Source: Actinomycetota bacterium (GTDB taxonomy: Bacteria; Actinomycetota; UBA4738; HRBIN12). From it: a DNA stretch of 64,000 nt. The notes under the pieces were generated by a model, which did no database searches, was not told the origin of the DNA, and saw only the letters and a list, made by a program, of their open reading frames with translations. The position numbers and the translations under genes are program-made. The DNA lies in contig DASQWI010000017.1 in NCBI GenBank assembly GCA_035640355.1, forward strand, positions 1 through 64,000. Reading direction: 5' to 3'. Of the stretch, positions 25,939 through 33,566 are shown piece by piece. The stretch's first letter is position 1. Every line of letters starts with the position of its first letter.

Positions 25939-26831
25939 CGTTCGTTCCCTCCAATCAGTTTCAACGGCCTCACGAGTAACAGCAGTGCCGATGCGACCAT
26001 CCCGACGGTCATCGCGACGCCTTCCACGGGGAACGCCTTGACTCCGGCGACGTCCGCGTTGGCCTGGAACGCAGCCGCGAGCAGCAGGTTGAGCAGGACG
26101 AGCGATCCCATCACGCTCACGATCCCCGCCGCGACGTACCCGATCGGTGTTCGTCGCCATAGGAGCACGCCCGAGACGACGAGCGCCGGGACGAGCAGCG
26201 ACAGATCCAGCGCGAACACGACGTGCTGACCGCGGACTGGGATGTCCGCGAGGACCTCCCCCGTTGCGACGTAGCGAAGGATGATGAAGACCCACAATCC
26301 ACCCTGGCCCACGCCGACGAGCACGAGGAAGCCGCCGATCCATCGGGCGAGCCTGGGGCCTCGAAGCCGCTCCGCCATCGAGCTGACGTCGACGCTCGAG
26401 GCGGCCATGACGAGCGCGAAGATCGACGCCGAGAAGATCGCGATGTGGATGAGGAACGCGTCGTTGAACGACGCGCCGAACACGTAGTACGCGTAGTTGT
26501 AGATCGAGTAAGCAAGCGCGCCGATCCAGATGACCGTGGCGCGCACCGATCCGCGGCGCGCAAGCACCAGCGACGTGATGAGTACCGGCACAACCAGCAC
26601 GAGCGTCACGATGTCGCCGCCGCGGAATGCCTCGCGCGCCCACGCGGCCTCTCGATAGAGGTCGTCGATGACGATGCCGAGCACCGACGCGCCCAACATG
26701 AGCGCGGCGACGATCGCGGAGGTGAGAACTGCGGCGTCCACGGAGCGCACGCGGGGAGACGATGTGGCGGATGCTTCCGTCTTGAGAACTCGGACCCCGC
26801 GGCTGCGTTCTTGCATGACCTTCGTGTCCAT
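25935..26831 (-). CDS. Seven-helix membrane protein, unknown function
   Basis: A 298-residue protein with about eight hydrophobic helices starting near residue 35 (VLTSAIVAALMLGASVLGIVI) and including GDIVTLVLVVPVLITSLVLARRG, FNDAFLIHIAIFSASIFALVMA, WIGGFLVLVGVGQGGLWVFI and FALDLSLLVPALVVSGVLLW. Short loops and no catalytic motif; homologous proteins are common hypotheticals in actinobacteria. ATG 26831 is chosen because AAAGAGGTGAG lies 4-14 nt upstream; the in-frame GTG at 26840 sits inside that site. Coupled to the downstream 123-residue membrane protein. Confidence 0.75.
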   Translation of the reverse strand: MDTKVMQERSRGVRVLKTEASATSSPRVRSVDAAVLTSAIVAALMLGASVLGIVIDDLYREAAWAREAFRGGDIVTLVLVVPVLITSLVLARRGSVRATVIWIGALAYSIYNYAYYVFGASFNDAFLIHIAIFSASIFALVMAASSVDVSSMAERLRGPRLARWIGGFLVLVGVGQGGLWVFIILRYVATGEVLADIPVRGQHVVFALDLSLLVPALVVSGVLLWRRTPIGYVAAGIVSVMGSLVLLNLLLAAAFQANADVAGVKAFPVEGVAMTVGMVASALLLLVRPLKLIGGNER

Positions 26832-26885
26832 TCGACTCACCTCTTTCCGTCGATGCGAAGGTAGCGCTGGGATCGATACGCGAAG

Positions 26886-26900
26886 AGGACGAAAGGCCCC
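26886..26900. promoter_or_regulatory. Candidate DosR-like half-palindrome, AGGAC-N4-GGCCC
   Basis: AGGACGAAAGGCCCC lies in the 180-bp space between divergent genes (starts at 26831 and 27012). It matches GGGAC-N4-GGCCC, a common form of mycobacterial DosR/DevR boxes, with one mismatch. A DosR-like regulator is encoded 3 kb away. Confidence 0.3.
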
Positions 26901-27011
26901 GGATCGCAGGGCAGGACGGCCGCTTCCTGGACAAGGACGAATGACGAATCACGGTCCGCGCGTGTCGTCGTAGTGTCCAACGAGACCTGTCCAAGCCGAA
27001 GGGAGGCGAAG

Positions 27012-27359
27012 ATGGAGGTTCAGGAGGTGCTTGCGCAGGCGCGCGATGCGATGACCGTGAAGCGCGTCTTCGGCGAGCCATACGAGAAGAACGGCGTGAC
27101 CGTAATCCCGGCCGCTCGCGTCCAGGGCGGTGCCGGTGGAGGGGGCGGCGAGGGGCCGGAGGGCCAGGGCAGGGGCTCTGGATCGGGTTTCGGTCTGGCC
27201 GCCCGCCCGGTCGGTGCATACCTGATCCGTGGCGAGGAGGTGACCTGGCGGCCGGCGGTAGATCTCAACCGGATCGTGCTCGGTGCCCAGGTCGTCGCGA
27301 TCGTCGCGCTGCTCACACTCCGGGCGATCGTGAAGGCCCGAGCGAAGGCGCAGCGTTAG
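27012..27359 (+). CDS. GerW/YtfJ-family protein
   Basis: A 115-residue protein with the YtfJ/GerW pattern: EVLAQARDAMTVKRVFGEPYEKNGVTVIPAARVQGGAGGGGGEG, a Gly-rich loop, then ARPVGAYLIRGEEVTWRPAVDLNRI and a C-terminal hydrophobic helix (VLGAQVVAIVALLTLRAIV). In sporulating bacteria relatives are needed for germination; in non-sporulating actinobacteria the role is unknown. The C-terminal helix suggests membrane association. ATG 27012 has a GAAGGGAGGCGAAG ribosome-binding site. The next gene is the DosS-like kinase, on its own promoter. Confidence 0.8.
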   Translation: MEVQEVLAQARDAMTVKRVFGEPYEKNGVTVIPAARVQGGAGGGGGEGPEGQGRGSGSGFGLAARPVGAYLIRGEEVTWRPAVDLNRIVLGAQVVAIVALLTLRAIVKARAKAQR

Positions 27360-27387
27360 GCGCCTACGTCCCCACGGCGGCGAGCGC

Positions 27388-27393
27388 TACGCT
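27388..27393 (+). promoter_or_regulatory. Leaderless-type -10 element TACGCT for the histidine kinase
   Basis: TACGCT ends 6 nt before the GTG at 27400; no ribosome-binding site. Confidence 0.5.
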
Positions 27394-27399
27394 CCGATC

Positions 27400-29010
27400 G
27401 TGGATCGACGCGATGAGCTGATCGAGGCCGGCCTCGTCCTCGCATCGGAGCTGTCGCTCTCGGCTGTGCTCCAGCGAATCATCGAGGTCGCGGCGGACAT
27501 CACGGGCGCTCGATACGGGGCTCTCGGCGTCGTCGAGGACGGCAGGCTCGTCGACTTCATCACTACGGGGATCACGACCGAACAGCGCCGCGCAATCGGC
27601 GACCTACCGGTAGGTCACGGAATCCTGGGACTGCTGATCCACCGCGGGACCGAACGAACCCCGATCAGGATCGCCGACATCTCGCAACATCAACACGCGT
27701 ACGGGTTTCCCCCTAACCACCCCGAGATGCATTCTTTCCTCGGGGCGCCGATCGTGGCACGAGGGGACGTCTTCGGCGATATCTATCTGACCGAGAAGCA
27801 AGGTGCTTCGGAGTTCACTGAAGAGGACGCTCAGACGGTCCTGGTGCTCGCGTCGCAGGCCGGCGTCGCGATCGAGAACGCGAGACTCTACGAGGAGACG
27901 GCCCGACGCGAACGATGGCTCGACGCCGTTCGCGAGATCACGAACGCGGTTCTGGCGGGAGCTGGATCCGACGAGGCGCTCTCGTTGGTCGCATCTCGTG
28001 CGCGAGAGCTCGTGGGCGCTGACCTGACGACGGTTGCGGTGCCCGACGGCGGCGGAGCGGAACTCGTGATCCGGGCCGCGGACGGCGCCCGGGCCGATGA
28101 GCTGACCGAACGCCGCTTCCCTGTGGACGGTTCGATTTCCGGAGCCGTGGCCCGCAGCGGTCGCCCCCAGATCAGCGAGGACGTATCGAACGACACTCGA
28201 GCTCAGCAACCGGTCGTCGCTCTTGGTGAGATGGGCCCTGCCGTGTTCGTCCCGCTTGCGCGTGATCGCGCCGCGTTCGGAACGCTTGCCGCCGTCAACC
28301 GTCGCGGCGGTCGATCCTTCACGCAGGACGACATTCGCGTCCTCGAGGCTTTTGGGGGACAAGCAGCGCTCGCGCTCGAATACGCGCGCGCCCAGGAGGG
28401 GATCCAGCGGCTCATGCTGCTCGAGGACCGCGAGCGAATCGCGAAAGAGCTTCACGACGGGGTGATCCAGGCGCTGTTCGCTGTAGGAATGGGCCTGCAG
28501 GGGACGGCCTTGATGAGCAGCGACGAGGACCTTGCCCGCCGCATCGAGGCGGCCGTCGGCGAGCTGGATCGCGTGATCCGGGACCTCCGCAACTACATCT
28601 TCGGCCTACGCCCCGGGATCCTCGCGGACCGCCAGCTCGGCCACGCGCTCCGCCACCTCGCCGAGGAGTTCGAAACGAAGAGCGGCGTCGTCACCGTCGT
28701 GGAGATCGACGACGAGGTCGCGTCTGTGGTCACATCACATGCCGCCGAGCTCGTCCAGCTCGCGCGCGAAACGCTCTCCAACGTCGGGCGCCATGCGAAC
28801 GCGGCAACGTGCAGGCTGTCGTTGCGGCAGGACGGCGGTGCTGCCGTGCTCGAGATCGACGATGATGGGAACGGCTTCGATCCGTCGACCACACGGCGCG
28901 GGGAGGGGCTGACCAACCTGGAGGGGCGCGCGGCGGCGCTGGGCGGCAAGGCGATCATCGCCAGCGTGCCCGCGCAGGGCACGACGATCCGGATCGAACT
29001 TCCGCTCTGA
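27400..29010 (+). CDS. GAF-GAF sensor histidine kinase, DosS/DosT-like
   Basis: A 536-residue soluble kinase: GAF-A ~20-165, GAF-B ~175-332, HisKA_3 dimerisation domain with His352 in RERIAKELHDGVIQALF, and HATPase_c to the end (ETLSNVGRHANAA N-box, DDDGNGFDP, GEGLTNLEGRA). The segment YGFPPNHPEMHSFLGAPI in GAF-A matches the region of mycobacterial DosS/DosT that carries the heme-ligating His; here it is His107. So an O2/NO/CO or redox-sensing heme is likely. The natural partner is the NarL-type regulator at 30061. GTG start with leaderless TACGCT -10. Confidence 0.92.
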   Translation: MDRRDELIEAGLVLASELSLSAVLQRIIEVAADITGARYGALGVVEDGRLVDFITTGITTEQRRAIGDLPVGHGILGLLIHRGTERTPIRIADISQHQHAYGFPPNHPEMHSFLGAPIVARGDVFGDIYLTEKQGASEFTEEDAQTVLVLASQAGVAIENARLYEETARRERWLDAVREITNAVLAGAGSDEALSLVASRARELVGADLTTVAVPDGGGAELVIRAADGARADELTERRFPVDGSISGAVARSGRPQISEDVSNDTRAQQPVVALGEMGPAVFVPLARDRAAFGTLAAVNRRGGRSFTQDDIRVLEAFGGQAALALEYARAQEGIQRLMLLEDRERIAKELHDGVIQALFAVGMGLQGTALMSSDEDLARRIEAAVGELDRVIRDLRNYIFGLRPGILADRQLGHALRHLAEEFETKSGVVTVVEIDDEVASVVTSHAAELVQLARETLSNVGRHANAATCRLSLRQDGGAAVLEIDDDGNGFDPSTTRRGEGLTNLEGRAAALGGKAIIASVPAQGTTIRIELPL

Positions 29011-29011
29011 C

Positions 29012-29461
29012 CTATTCGGGCCGCGCGAAGTGCCGCTCTTCGCGGCAGATCGGCCGATCTCCCGGGTGCATCAGCGAGCGAACAGCGTCGAGGAGCTCCT
29101 CCCACTCGGGATGGCGTTGGCGGCGAAGGAGCTGGTCTGGGATCTCGCCGCCCGGACGAGACCCCAGAGCGACGACGCGCCGGTCAGCGAACAGGTAGAG
29201 GCCGAGCAGGTCCTCGGACGCCGTTCCAAACCCGACCATCTCGCTCTGCGTGCTCATGTCAAGAACGACGACGGACGCGGCAGTGGCGAGGGGGCATGTA
29301 CCCGTCCGGTCGCCCACACACGTGAAGTCGGGCTCCAGCGGCCCTGGACTAGCGAGGACGCGGTATCCGGCATCCTCGAGCCACGCACCGAACATCTCGC
29401 GCTCGTCCGGATTGGCCTCGACCACGAGCACCGTCGCAGCGCTATCACTCAGATCGGTCAT
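29012..29461 (-). CDS. Receiver-like stand-alone protein
   Basis: A 149-residue protein with a CheY-like pattern: VLVVEANPDEREMFGAWLEDAGYRVL for beta1/alpha1 and SVVVLDMST with Asp68 at the phosphoryl position. The acidic pair is EANPDE rather than a typical DDD, and an insertion with two Cys (FTCVGDRTGTC) separates beta2 and beta3, so phosphorylation ability is uncertain. It has no output domain. It ends 2 nt from the convergent kinase stop, which suggests it could modulate the same pathway, for instance as a phosphate sink. Confidence 0.65.
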   Translation of the reverse strand: MTDLSDSAATVLVVEANPDEREMFGAWLEDAGYRVLASPGPLEPDFTCVGDRTGTCPLATAASVVVLDMSTQSEMVGFGTASEDLLGLYLFADRRVVALGSRPGGEIPDQLLRRQRHPEWEELLDAVRSLMHPGDRPICREERHFARPE

Positions 29462-29569
29462 GGAGGGAACTCTGCCTCGCCGCGGCCGCTACTCCTCGGG
29501 CCATCCGTCCCGGCGTCGGAGGGTCGTTCGGCCCTCCGAACGCGGCGCGGGTGCGCCGATCCTCGTTGC

Positions 29570-30049
29570 ATGTTCATCAAGTACTTCCTGGACCTCGAGG
29601 ATCCGTACGACCGCGTCGAGGCGGCGCTGCTGTCGGACCCCGGGACCTGGATCCCGGGCGAGGCGCGCGCGGCCGACGACGCGGGCGAGCAGCTCATGTC
29701 CGATGTGGGCTTCGCCGTGACCAACCGCCACCGTGTCGACAAGCGAGTCGAGATCTCATTCGGTCAACCGGTCCGCGCGTTCGCCCAGGCTCGTCTGCCG
29801 ATGTCGTGGAGTGCGACTGGCGCTGCGCGCCTGTTCCCGTCGTTCGAGGCGGACCTCGAGATCGCGGCGCTCGGACCGGCGCGGACCCAAATCTCGATCA
29901 GCGGGCGCTACCTGCCACCGATGGGAGCTGTGGGGCGGGTGTTCGATCGCGCGCTGCTTCACCGTGTGGCCGAGGCGACGGTGAAGGACTTCCTGGACCG
30001 GGTGGGCGAGAAGGTCGCCGCTCGGGTCCACACGACCGCGGGCGGTTAG
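29570..30049 (+). CDS. SRPBCC-like small protein
   Basis: A 159-residue soluble protein beginning MFIKYFLDLEDPYDRVEAALLSDPGTWIP, with the alternating beta-strand pattern and long C-terminal helix (FDRALLHRVAEATVKDFLDRVGEKVAARV) typical of START/SRPBCC lipid- or ligand-binding folds. No catalytic residues evident. ATG 29570 is the first codon compatible with that fold; upstream open frame is antisense to the receiver-like gene. It sits between the kinase and the response regulator and ends 11 nt before the regulator start, inside whose leaderless promoter its stop codon lies. Confidence 0.65.
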   Translation: MFIKYFLDLEDPYDRVEAALLSDPGTWIPGEARAADDAGEQLMSDVGFAVTNRHRVDKRVEISFGQPVRAFAQARLPMSWSATGAARLFPSFEADLEIAALGPARTQISISGRYLPPMGAVGRVFDRALLHRVAEATVKDFLDRVGEKVAARVHTTAGG

Positions 30050-30052
30050 GCT
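30047..30052 (+). promoter_or_regulatory. Leaderless-type -10 element TAGGCT for the response regulator
   Basis: TAGGCT ends 8 nt before the GTG at 30061 and overlaps the stop codon of the preceding gene; no ribosome-binding site. Confidence 0.5.
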
Positions 30053-30060
30053 TTCTCTAC

Positions 30061-30744
30061 GTGAGCACGGAGAAAGCCAAGACCAAACCGCCTCTCCGTG
30101 TCCTCCTGGTCGACGACCACGAGGTCGTGCGTGACGGCGTCCGTGCCCTTCTCCAGGCGACCGACGACATCATCGTTACGGCCGAAGCCGGGTCTGTTCG
30201 TGAGGCTGTCGACGAAGCGGACAGGGCACGTCCCGACGTGGTCGTCATGGATGTCCGGCTCGTCGACGGGAGCGGCATCGAGGCGACCCGTGAGATCAGG
30301 GCCAAGCACCCCAAGACTGCCGTCATCATGCTGACCTCGTTCGCGGACGACGAAGCCCTCTTCGCATCGATCATGGCGGGAGCGTCCGGATACGTGCTCA
30401 AGCAGGTAAAGGGCGGCGAGCTCGTGCGCGCGATCCGCACGGTCGGCAAGGGCGAGAGCCTCCTCGATCCGGCCGTGACGAACGCAGTGTTGGAGCGTTT
30501 GCGCAAGGGCAAACATCTGCTCCGCGACGAGAAGTTGGCCCGCTTGTCGCCGCAGGAGGAACGAATCCTCTCCGCAGTCGCCCATGGGAAGACGAACAAG
30601 GAGATCGGCGACGAGCTTCGCCTTGCCGAGAAGACCGTGAAGAACTACGTCTCCAGCATCCTGTCGAAGCTGGAGGTTGCGCGCCGTGCGGAGGCGGCGG
30701 CGTATCTCGCCCGGCACACCACCACACCGGGTACTCCTGCCTGA
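30061..30744 (+). CDS. NarL/LuxR-type response regulator, DosR/DevR-like
   Basis: A 227-residue regulator: receiver domain 12-130 with Asp64 (VVVMDVRLVDGSG) as phosphoacceptor, switch Thr in IMLTSF, Lys in GYVLKQVKGGEL, and a C-terminal GerE HTH (LSPQEERILSAVAHGKTNKEIGDELRLAEKTVKNYVSSILSKLEV). The RLAEKTVKNYVSSIL helix is very close to that of DosR/DevR, the hypoxia/dormancy regulator. Likely phosphorylated by the GAF-GAF kinase at 27400 and likely to control the flanking stress genes. GTG start with leaderless TAGGCT -10. Confidence 0.92.
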   Translation: MSTEKAKTKPPLRVLLVDDHEVVRDGVRALLQATDDIIVTAEAGSVREAVDEADRARPDVVVMDVRLVDGSGIEATREIRAKHPKTAVIMLTSFADDEALFASIMAGASGYVLKQVKGGELVRAIRTVGKGESLLDPAVTNAVLERLRKGKHLLRDEKLARLSPQEERILSAVAHGKTNKEIGDELRLAEKTVKNYVSSILSKLEVARRAEAAAYLARHTTTPGTPA

Positions 30745-30746
30745 CC

Positions 30747-30765
30747 CCGGACCAAAGGCCCCCGG
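30747..30765. promoter_or_regulatory. Candidate DosR-like site, CGGAC-N4-GGCCC
   Basis: CGGACCAAAGGCCCCCGG follows the response-regulator stop by a few nt and precedes the DoxX gene. It resembles GGGAC-N4-GGCCC with one mismatch and is close to the site at 26886 (both contain GGAC-x-AAAGGCCCC). Confidence 0.3.
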
Positions 30766-30860
30766 CAGCCCTGGATAAGTCCTGCTTGGACCGGGGCGTC
30801 CGACCCATCGCATGCCCGTCGTTCCAGGGCACCCTTTGCTCGTTGAGAAAGGAGGGCGTC

Positions 30861-31464
30861 ATGGCAACGAGGGTGATCGACAACGGGGTCGTGACGGAGA
30901 TCACGGCCAACGGCGTCACGACGGTGTCGAAGCCACGGGAGGGAAGGACGGCCGGCGCCGTGTGGGGGGTTCTCCGCATCGCGATGGGCTGGACCTTCCT
31001 GTGGGCGTTCGTGGACAAGGCGTTCGCCCTGGGCTTCGCGACGGGGCGCAACCCGGAGACCGGCGCCATCGACTTCTTCGGCGACGCCGCGTGGGTCAAC
31101 GGCGGATCGCCGACGGACGGCGTGCTGATGTACGCGCTGAAGGGCCCCTTTCAAGGGTCTGTATGACGGTCTGACCGGGCAGACATGGGTCGAGTGGGTG
31201 TACATGCTCTCGATGCTACTGATCGGGCTCGGTCTGATCTTCGGGATCGGAACGCGGCTGGCGGCGCTCGGCGGGATCGTGTGGATGGCGATCTTCTACA
31301 CGGCCACGGCGATCTGGCCGGAGCACAACCCGTTCCTCGATGACCACGTCGTGTACGCGGTCGTGCTGGCCGGCATCACGTACGTCGGAGCCGGCAGGTA
31401 CATCGGGCTGGGTCGGTACTGGGAGCGGTTGTCGCTGGTGAAGCGGCTGCCGGTCCTCAAGTAG
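30861..31464 (+). pseudogene. DoxX-family membrane protein gene with a single-base frameshift
   Basis: The first part (30861-31166) reads into GRTAGAVWGVLRIAMGWTFLWAFVDKAF and stops after LKGPFQGSV. The continuation KGLYDGLTGQTWVEWVYMLSM through GLGRYWERLSLVKRLPVLK is in the next frame, up to 31464. Reading CCCTTTCAAG (about 31145-31155) with one T fewer restores a continuous GPFKGLYDGL, so one inserted base in a T run explains the break. The intact product would have four transmembrane helices and about 200 residues. DoxX/TQO-like proteins take part in thiosulfate-quinone or redox stress functions. A sequencing error is a real alternative. Good ribosome-binding site (AAAGGAGGGCGTC). Confidence 0.85.
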
Positions 31465-31476
31465 TACTTCGCCCGA

Positions 31477-31514
31477 ACCAGCGAGGCGGGGGTATGAACT
31501 CCCGCCTCGCTGGT
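31477..31514 (+). terminator. Terminator hairpin after the DoxX gene
   Basis: ACCAGCGAGGCGGG (31477-31490) pairs perfectly with CCCGCCTCGCTGGT (31501-31514); the stem can extend inward by three more pairs. It separates the DoxX gene from the CBS gene and has no T tract. Confidence 0.75.
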
Positions 31515-31534
31515 CGCAGCGGAAGGGAGTCGAC

Positions 31535-31930
31535 ATGGTCAAGGCGCCGGATTTCGTGCAGCAGATGATGAGCTCCCCGGTCGTTCACGTAGGACCGGAC
31601 GCCAGCGTCGCCGACGCTCTTCGGGCGATGATCGACCGCGACATCGGTGCTGTCGTCGTCGTCGAAGATGGACGCCCGGTCGGCGTGTTCACGGAGCGGG
31701 ACGTATCGCGAAGGATCCTCGACGATCCACAACTGTTGGTTCGTGGCGTGGGCGACGTGATGTCGGTGCCCGTCGTCTCCGTCGCGCTAACGGACGAGGT
31801 TGTCTTCATCTTCGGTCTGATGACGGGCAAGCGGATCCGTCGTCTGCCCGTTGTCGAAGGCGATCGATTGATCGGGATCATCACTGAGAGAGATCTGCTC
31901 CGTTGGGTCGATGCAGTCGCGTCCGAATGA
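31535..31930 (+). CDS. Tandem CBS-domain protein, Hrp1-like
   Basis: A 131-residue protein consisting of two CBS motifs (VQQMMSSPVVHVGPDASVADAL ... TERDVSRRIL and VGDVMSVPVVSVALTDEVVFIFGLM ... TERDLLRWV), the layout of the mycobacterial hypoxic response protein Hrp1. CBS pairs bind AMP/ATP or related ligands and act as energy sensors. ATG 31535 has GGAAGGGAG upstream. The next gene begins 20 bp before its stop, so the two are coupled. Confidence 0.9.
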   Translation: MVKAPDFVQQMMSSPVVHVGPDASVADALRAMIDRDIGAVVVVEDGRPVGVFTERDVSRRILDDPQLLVRGVGDVMSVPVVSVALTDEVVFIFGLMTGKRIRRLPVVEGDRLIGIITERDLLRWVDAVASE

Positions 31931-32525
31931 CGCGTCATCGGCCGCGGTCGATCTCTACTGGATTCCGCTTGGAGCCGGCGGACACGTCGTTCGGCTCAAC
32001 GGCAAGGTCTACGAAGCCATCAAGGCGCTCGTCGAGCGACGCCACCGAAACGACCTGTACCACACGGCTCTCGAGATCAGCGTTCCGGACGGCCGCTTCG
32101 TCATCGAATCCGCGCCGATCCGAGACGACACGGGTCCCGAGCGCGGCGTCGTTGGCGAGGGCCCGGTCGGGACGCGATGGGCGGGACGTTTCCGGCTGTT
32201 CCGCTACGAGATCCGCCGGTGGCGCGGAGGGTTGATCCCAGATGCGAGGGAGGCGGTGTCGAGCCCGGTCCGGGTTGCGAACGACGTCACGCGAGCGACA
32301 GGCATCCTCGAGCTGGTGCCGTCCGTCCCGATGCTGGTCTGGGGCCGAGACGAGCTGCGCACCGGCGACATGTGGAACTCCAACTCGCTGATCTCATGGT
32401 TGCTCGCTCGCGGAGGCGTGGAAACGTCGACGCTGCAACCGCCGGCGGGTGGGCGAGCTCCCGGTTGGCACGCGGGGCTGGAGCTCGCAGGCCGTCAGAT
32501 CGCGATGCTCACTCGCTCAGGCTGA
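31911..32525 (+). CDS. Conserved hypothetical soluble protein
   Basis: A 204-residue protein without signal or membrane segment. The start VDLYWIPLGAGGHVVRLNGKVYEAIKALVERR and later HTALEISVPDGRFVIESAPI, TRWAGRFRLFRYEIRRWRGG and DELRTGDMWNSNSLISWLLARGG suggest a defined alpha/beta enzyme-like fold, possibly a papain-like or lipid-modifying domain, but I do not recognise the family. It overlaps the CBS gene by 20 bp (ATG 31911), which points to co-expression. Proteins of this type recur next to CBS/USP genes in actinobacterial stress islands (inference). Confidence 0.7.
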   Translation: MQSRPNDASSAAVDLYWIPLGAGGHVVRLNGKVYEAIKALVERRHRNDLYHTALEISVPDGRFVIESAPIRDDTGPERGVVGEGPVGTRWAGRFRLFRYEIRRWRGGLIPDAREAVSSPVRVANDVTRATGILELVPSVPMLVWGRDELRTGDMWNSNSLISWLLARGGVETSTLQPPAGGRAPGWHAGLELAGRQIAMLTRSG

Positions 32526-32642
32526 ACGGCGGATAGCGATCCGTGACCAAGATGTACGCATCTACTTACTCGCCCTTGCGCTAGTGCGAAGCTCCGGACT
32601 TTCGGCTTCACACTGCTCGGCTTCGGTGCGGGAACGGGCTAC

Positions 32643-32735
32643 CTAGATCCTCTTCGCGATCCAGTCGTGCACGGGAGGCACGAGCGCGACGGCAAGCTCG
32701 GCCGCGATCCCGACGGCGTGGATCCCGATGTTCAT
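32643..32735 (-). CDS. Possible 30-residue small protein
   Basis: MNIGIHAVGIAAELAVALVP followed by PVHDWIAKRI is a compact, plausible amphipathic/hydrophobic peptide in an otherwise gene-free stretch. Its ribosome-binding site is weak (GGGAG 14 nt upstream), and its upstream region contains the GGGAC/GGTCCC motif cluster at 32759-32796. It could be a short membrane peptide or chance. Confidence 0.3.
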   Translation of the reverse strand: MNIGIHAVGIAAELAVALVPPVHDWIAKRI

Positions 32736-32758
32736 CTGCACGCCGGCATCTCCCGCGT

Positions 32759-32796
32759 GGGACCTCCGGTCCCTTCGGACCTGGGCCCAAAGCCCC
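32759..32796. promoter_or_regulatory. Palindromic GGGACC/GGTCCC cluster
   Basis: GGGACCTCCGGTCCC (32759-32773) is a 15-bp palindrome around a 3-nt centre, overlapped by GGTCCCTTCGGACC and followed by GGGCCCAAAGCCCC (32783-32796). The arms resemble DosR-type boxes. It lies between the possible minus-strand small ORF and the plus-strand genes from 32881. Confidence 0.35.
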
Positions 32797-32880
32797 TATG
32801 GCGTTCACGACGCGAGACGGAAGGTAGGAGGCCAGGCGGACCGGAGACGCCGGTCCGAGACGGCCGAGGGAGGTGTCGCC

Positions 32881-33000
32881 GTGGTCTTCTGGGTCGTCGT
32901 CGCGGCGGCGTGCTGCGGGCTCTGCATCTACGGCATCAGCAGGGCGATCCGCCGCTCGAAGGAGCGCCACACGGAGGAGCGGCGCGTCTCGACGTATTGA
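32881..33000 (+). CDS. Small single-pass membrane protein
   Basis: A 39-residue protein: one hydrophobic helix (VFWVVVAAACCGLCIYGISRAI) with three cysteines, then a charged tail (RRSKERHTEERRVSTY). A strong ribosome-binding site (GAGGGAGGTGTC) 3-10 nt before GTG 32881 supports translation. Size and shape resemble the small membrane proteins found elsewhere in this island (41 and 61 residues). Function unknown. Confidence 0.55.
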   Translation: MVFWVVVAAACCGLCIYGISRAIRRSKERHTEERRVSTY

Positions 33001-33071
33001 TGGAAGCGTGACCACCAGCCGCGGCCCGGGGACGCGGCCGGCGGTGCGCCAGAACGTGGACGGGTGAGGAC

Positions 33072-33566
33072 ATGAACATCGATATGGTCGAACTGCAGGC
33101 ATCGGTTCCGACACGGTCCAAGCGGCGGTTCTGGGGACACTTCGCCGAGATGGTCGTCGTGATGCTGCTGTCGATGGCCATCCTGGGAGCAGCAGTCTCG
33201 GGGCTCTTCGCGCTCGCGGGACACTCGAATCTGCTGCATTATGCGGCGCTCCGGGGCCTGCTGATGACCGGGTACATGGTCGCCGGCATGGCGCTGTGGA
33301 TGCGCCATCGGCGGCACGGCTGGGCCAGCGTCGGCGAGATGAGCGCGGCGATGACCGTTCCGTACATCGTCTTGCTCGGTCCGTTCCTCGCTGGGGCGAT
33401 TCCCGAAGGGTCGTTCCTCGCAGCCATGCACGTCCTGATGGTTCCGAGCATGTACGTGGCGATGGCGCGGCGTCGGGAGGAGTACGAACTCGACCACAAG
33501 GATCATCACCGGCGCGGCGGTCGCGAGCCGGTTCATCACCAGGGGGGATTCTCATGGCAACGATGA
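33072..33566 (+). CDS. Four-helix membrane protein, unknown function
   Basis: A 164-residue protein with helices at about 26-50 (MVVVMLLSMAILGAAVSGLFAL), 58-75, 88-112 and 118-132, and a His/Arg-rich cytoplasmic tail (DHKDHHRRGGREPVHHQGG). Similar small multi-pass proteins occur in actinobacterial genomes without known role. The His-rich tail might bind metal. ATG 33072 is preceded by GTGAGGAC. Its end overlaps the CoA-binding protein gene by 13 bp, so they are probably co-expressed. Confidence 0.7.
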   Translation: MNIDMVELQASVPTRSKRRFWGHFAEMVVVMLLSMAILGAAVSGLFALAGHSNLLHYAALRGLLMTGYMVAGMALWMRHRRHGWASVGEMSAAMTVPYIVLLGPFLAGAIPEGSFLAAMHVLMVPSMYVAMARRREEYELDHKDHHRRGGREPVHHQGGFSWQR

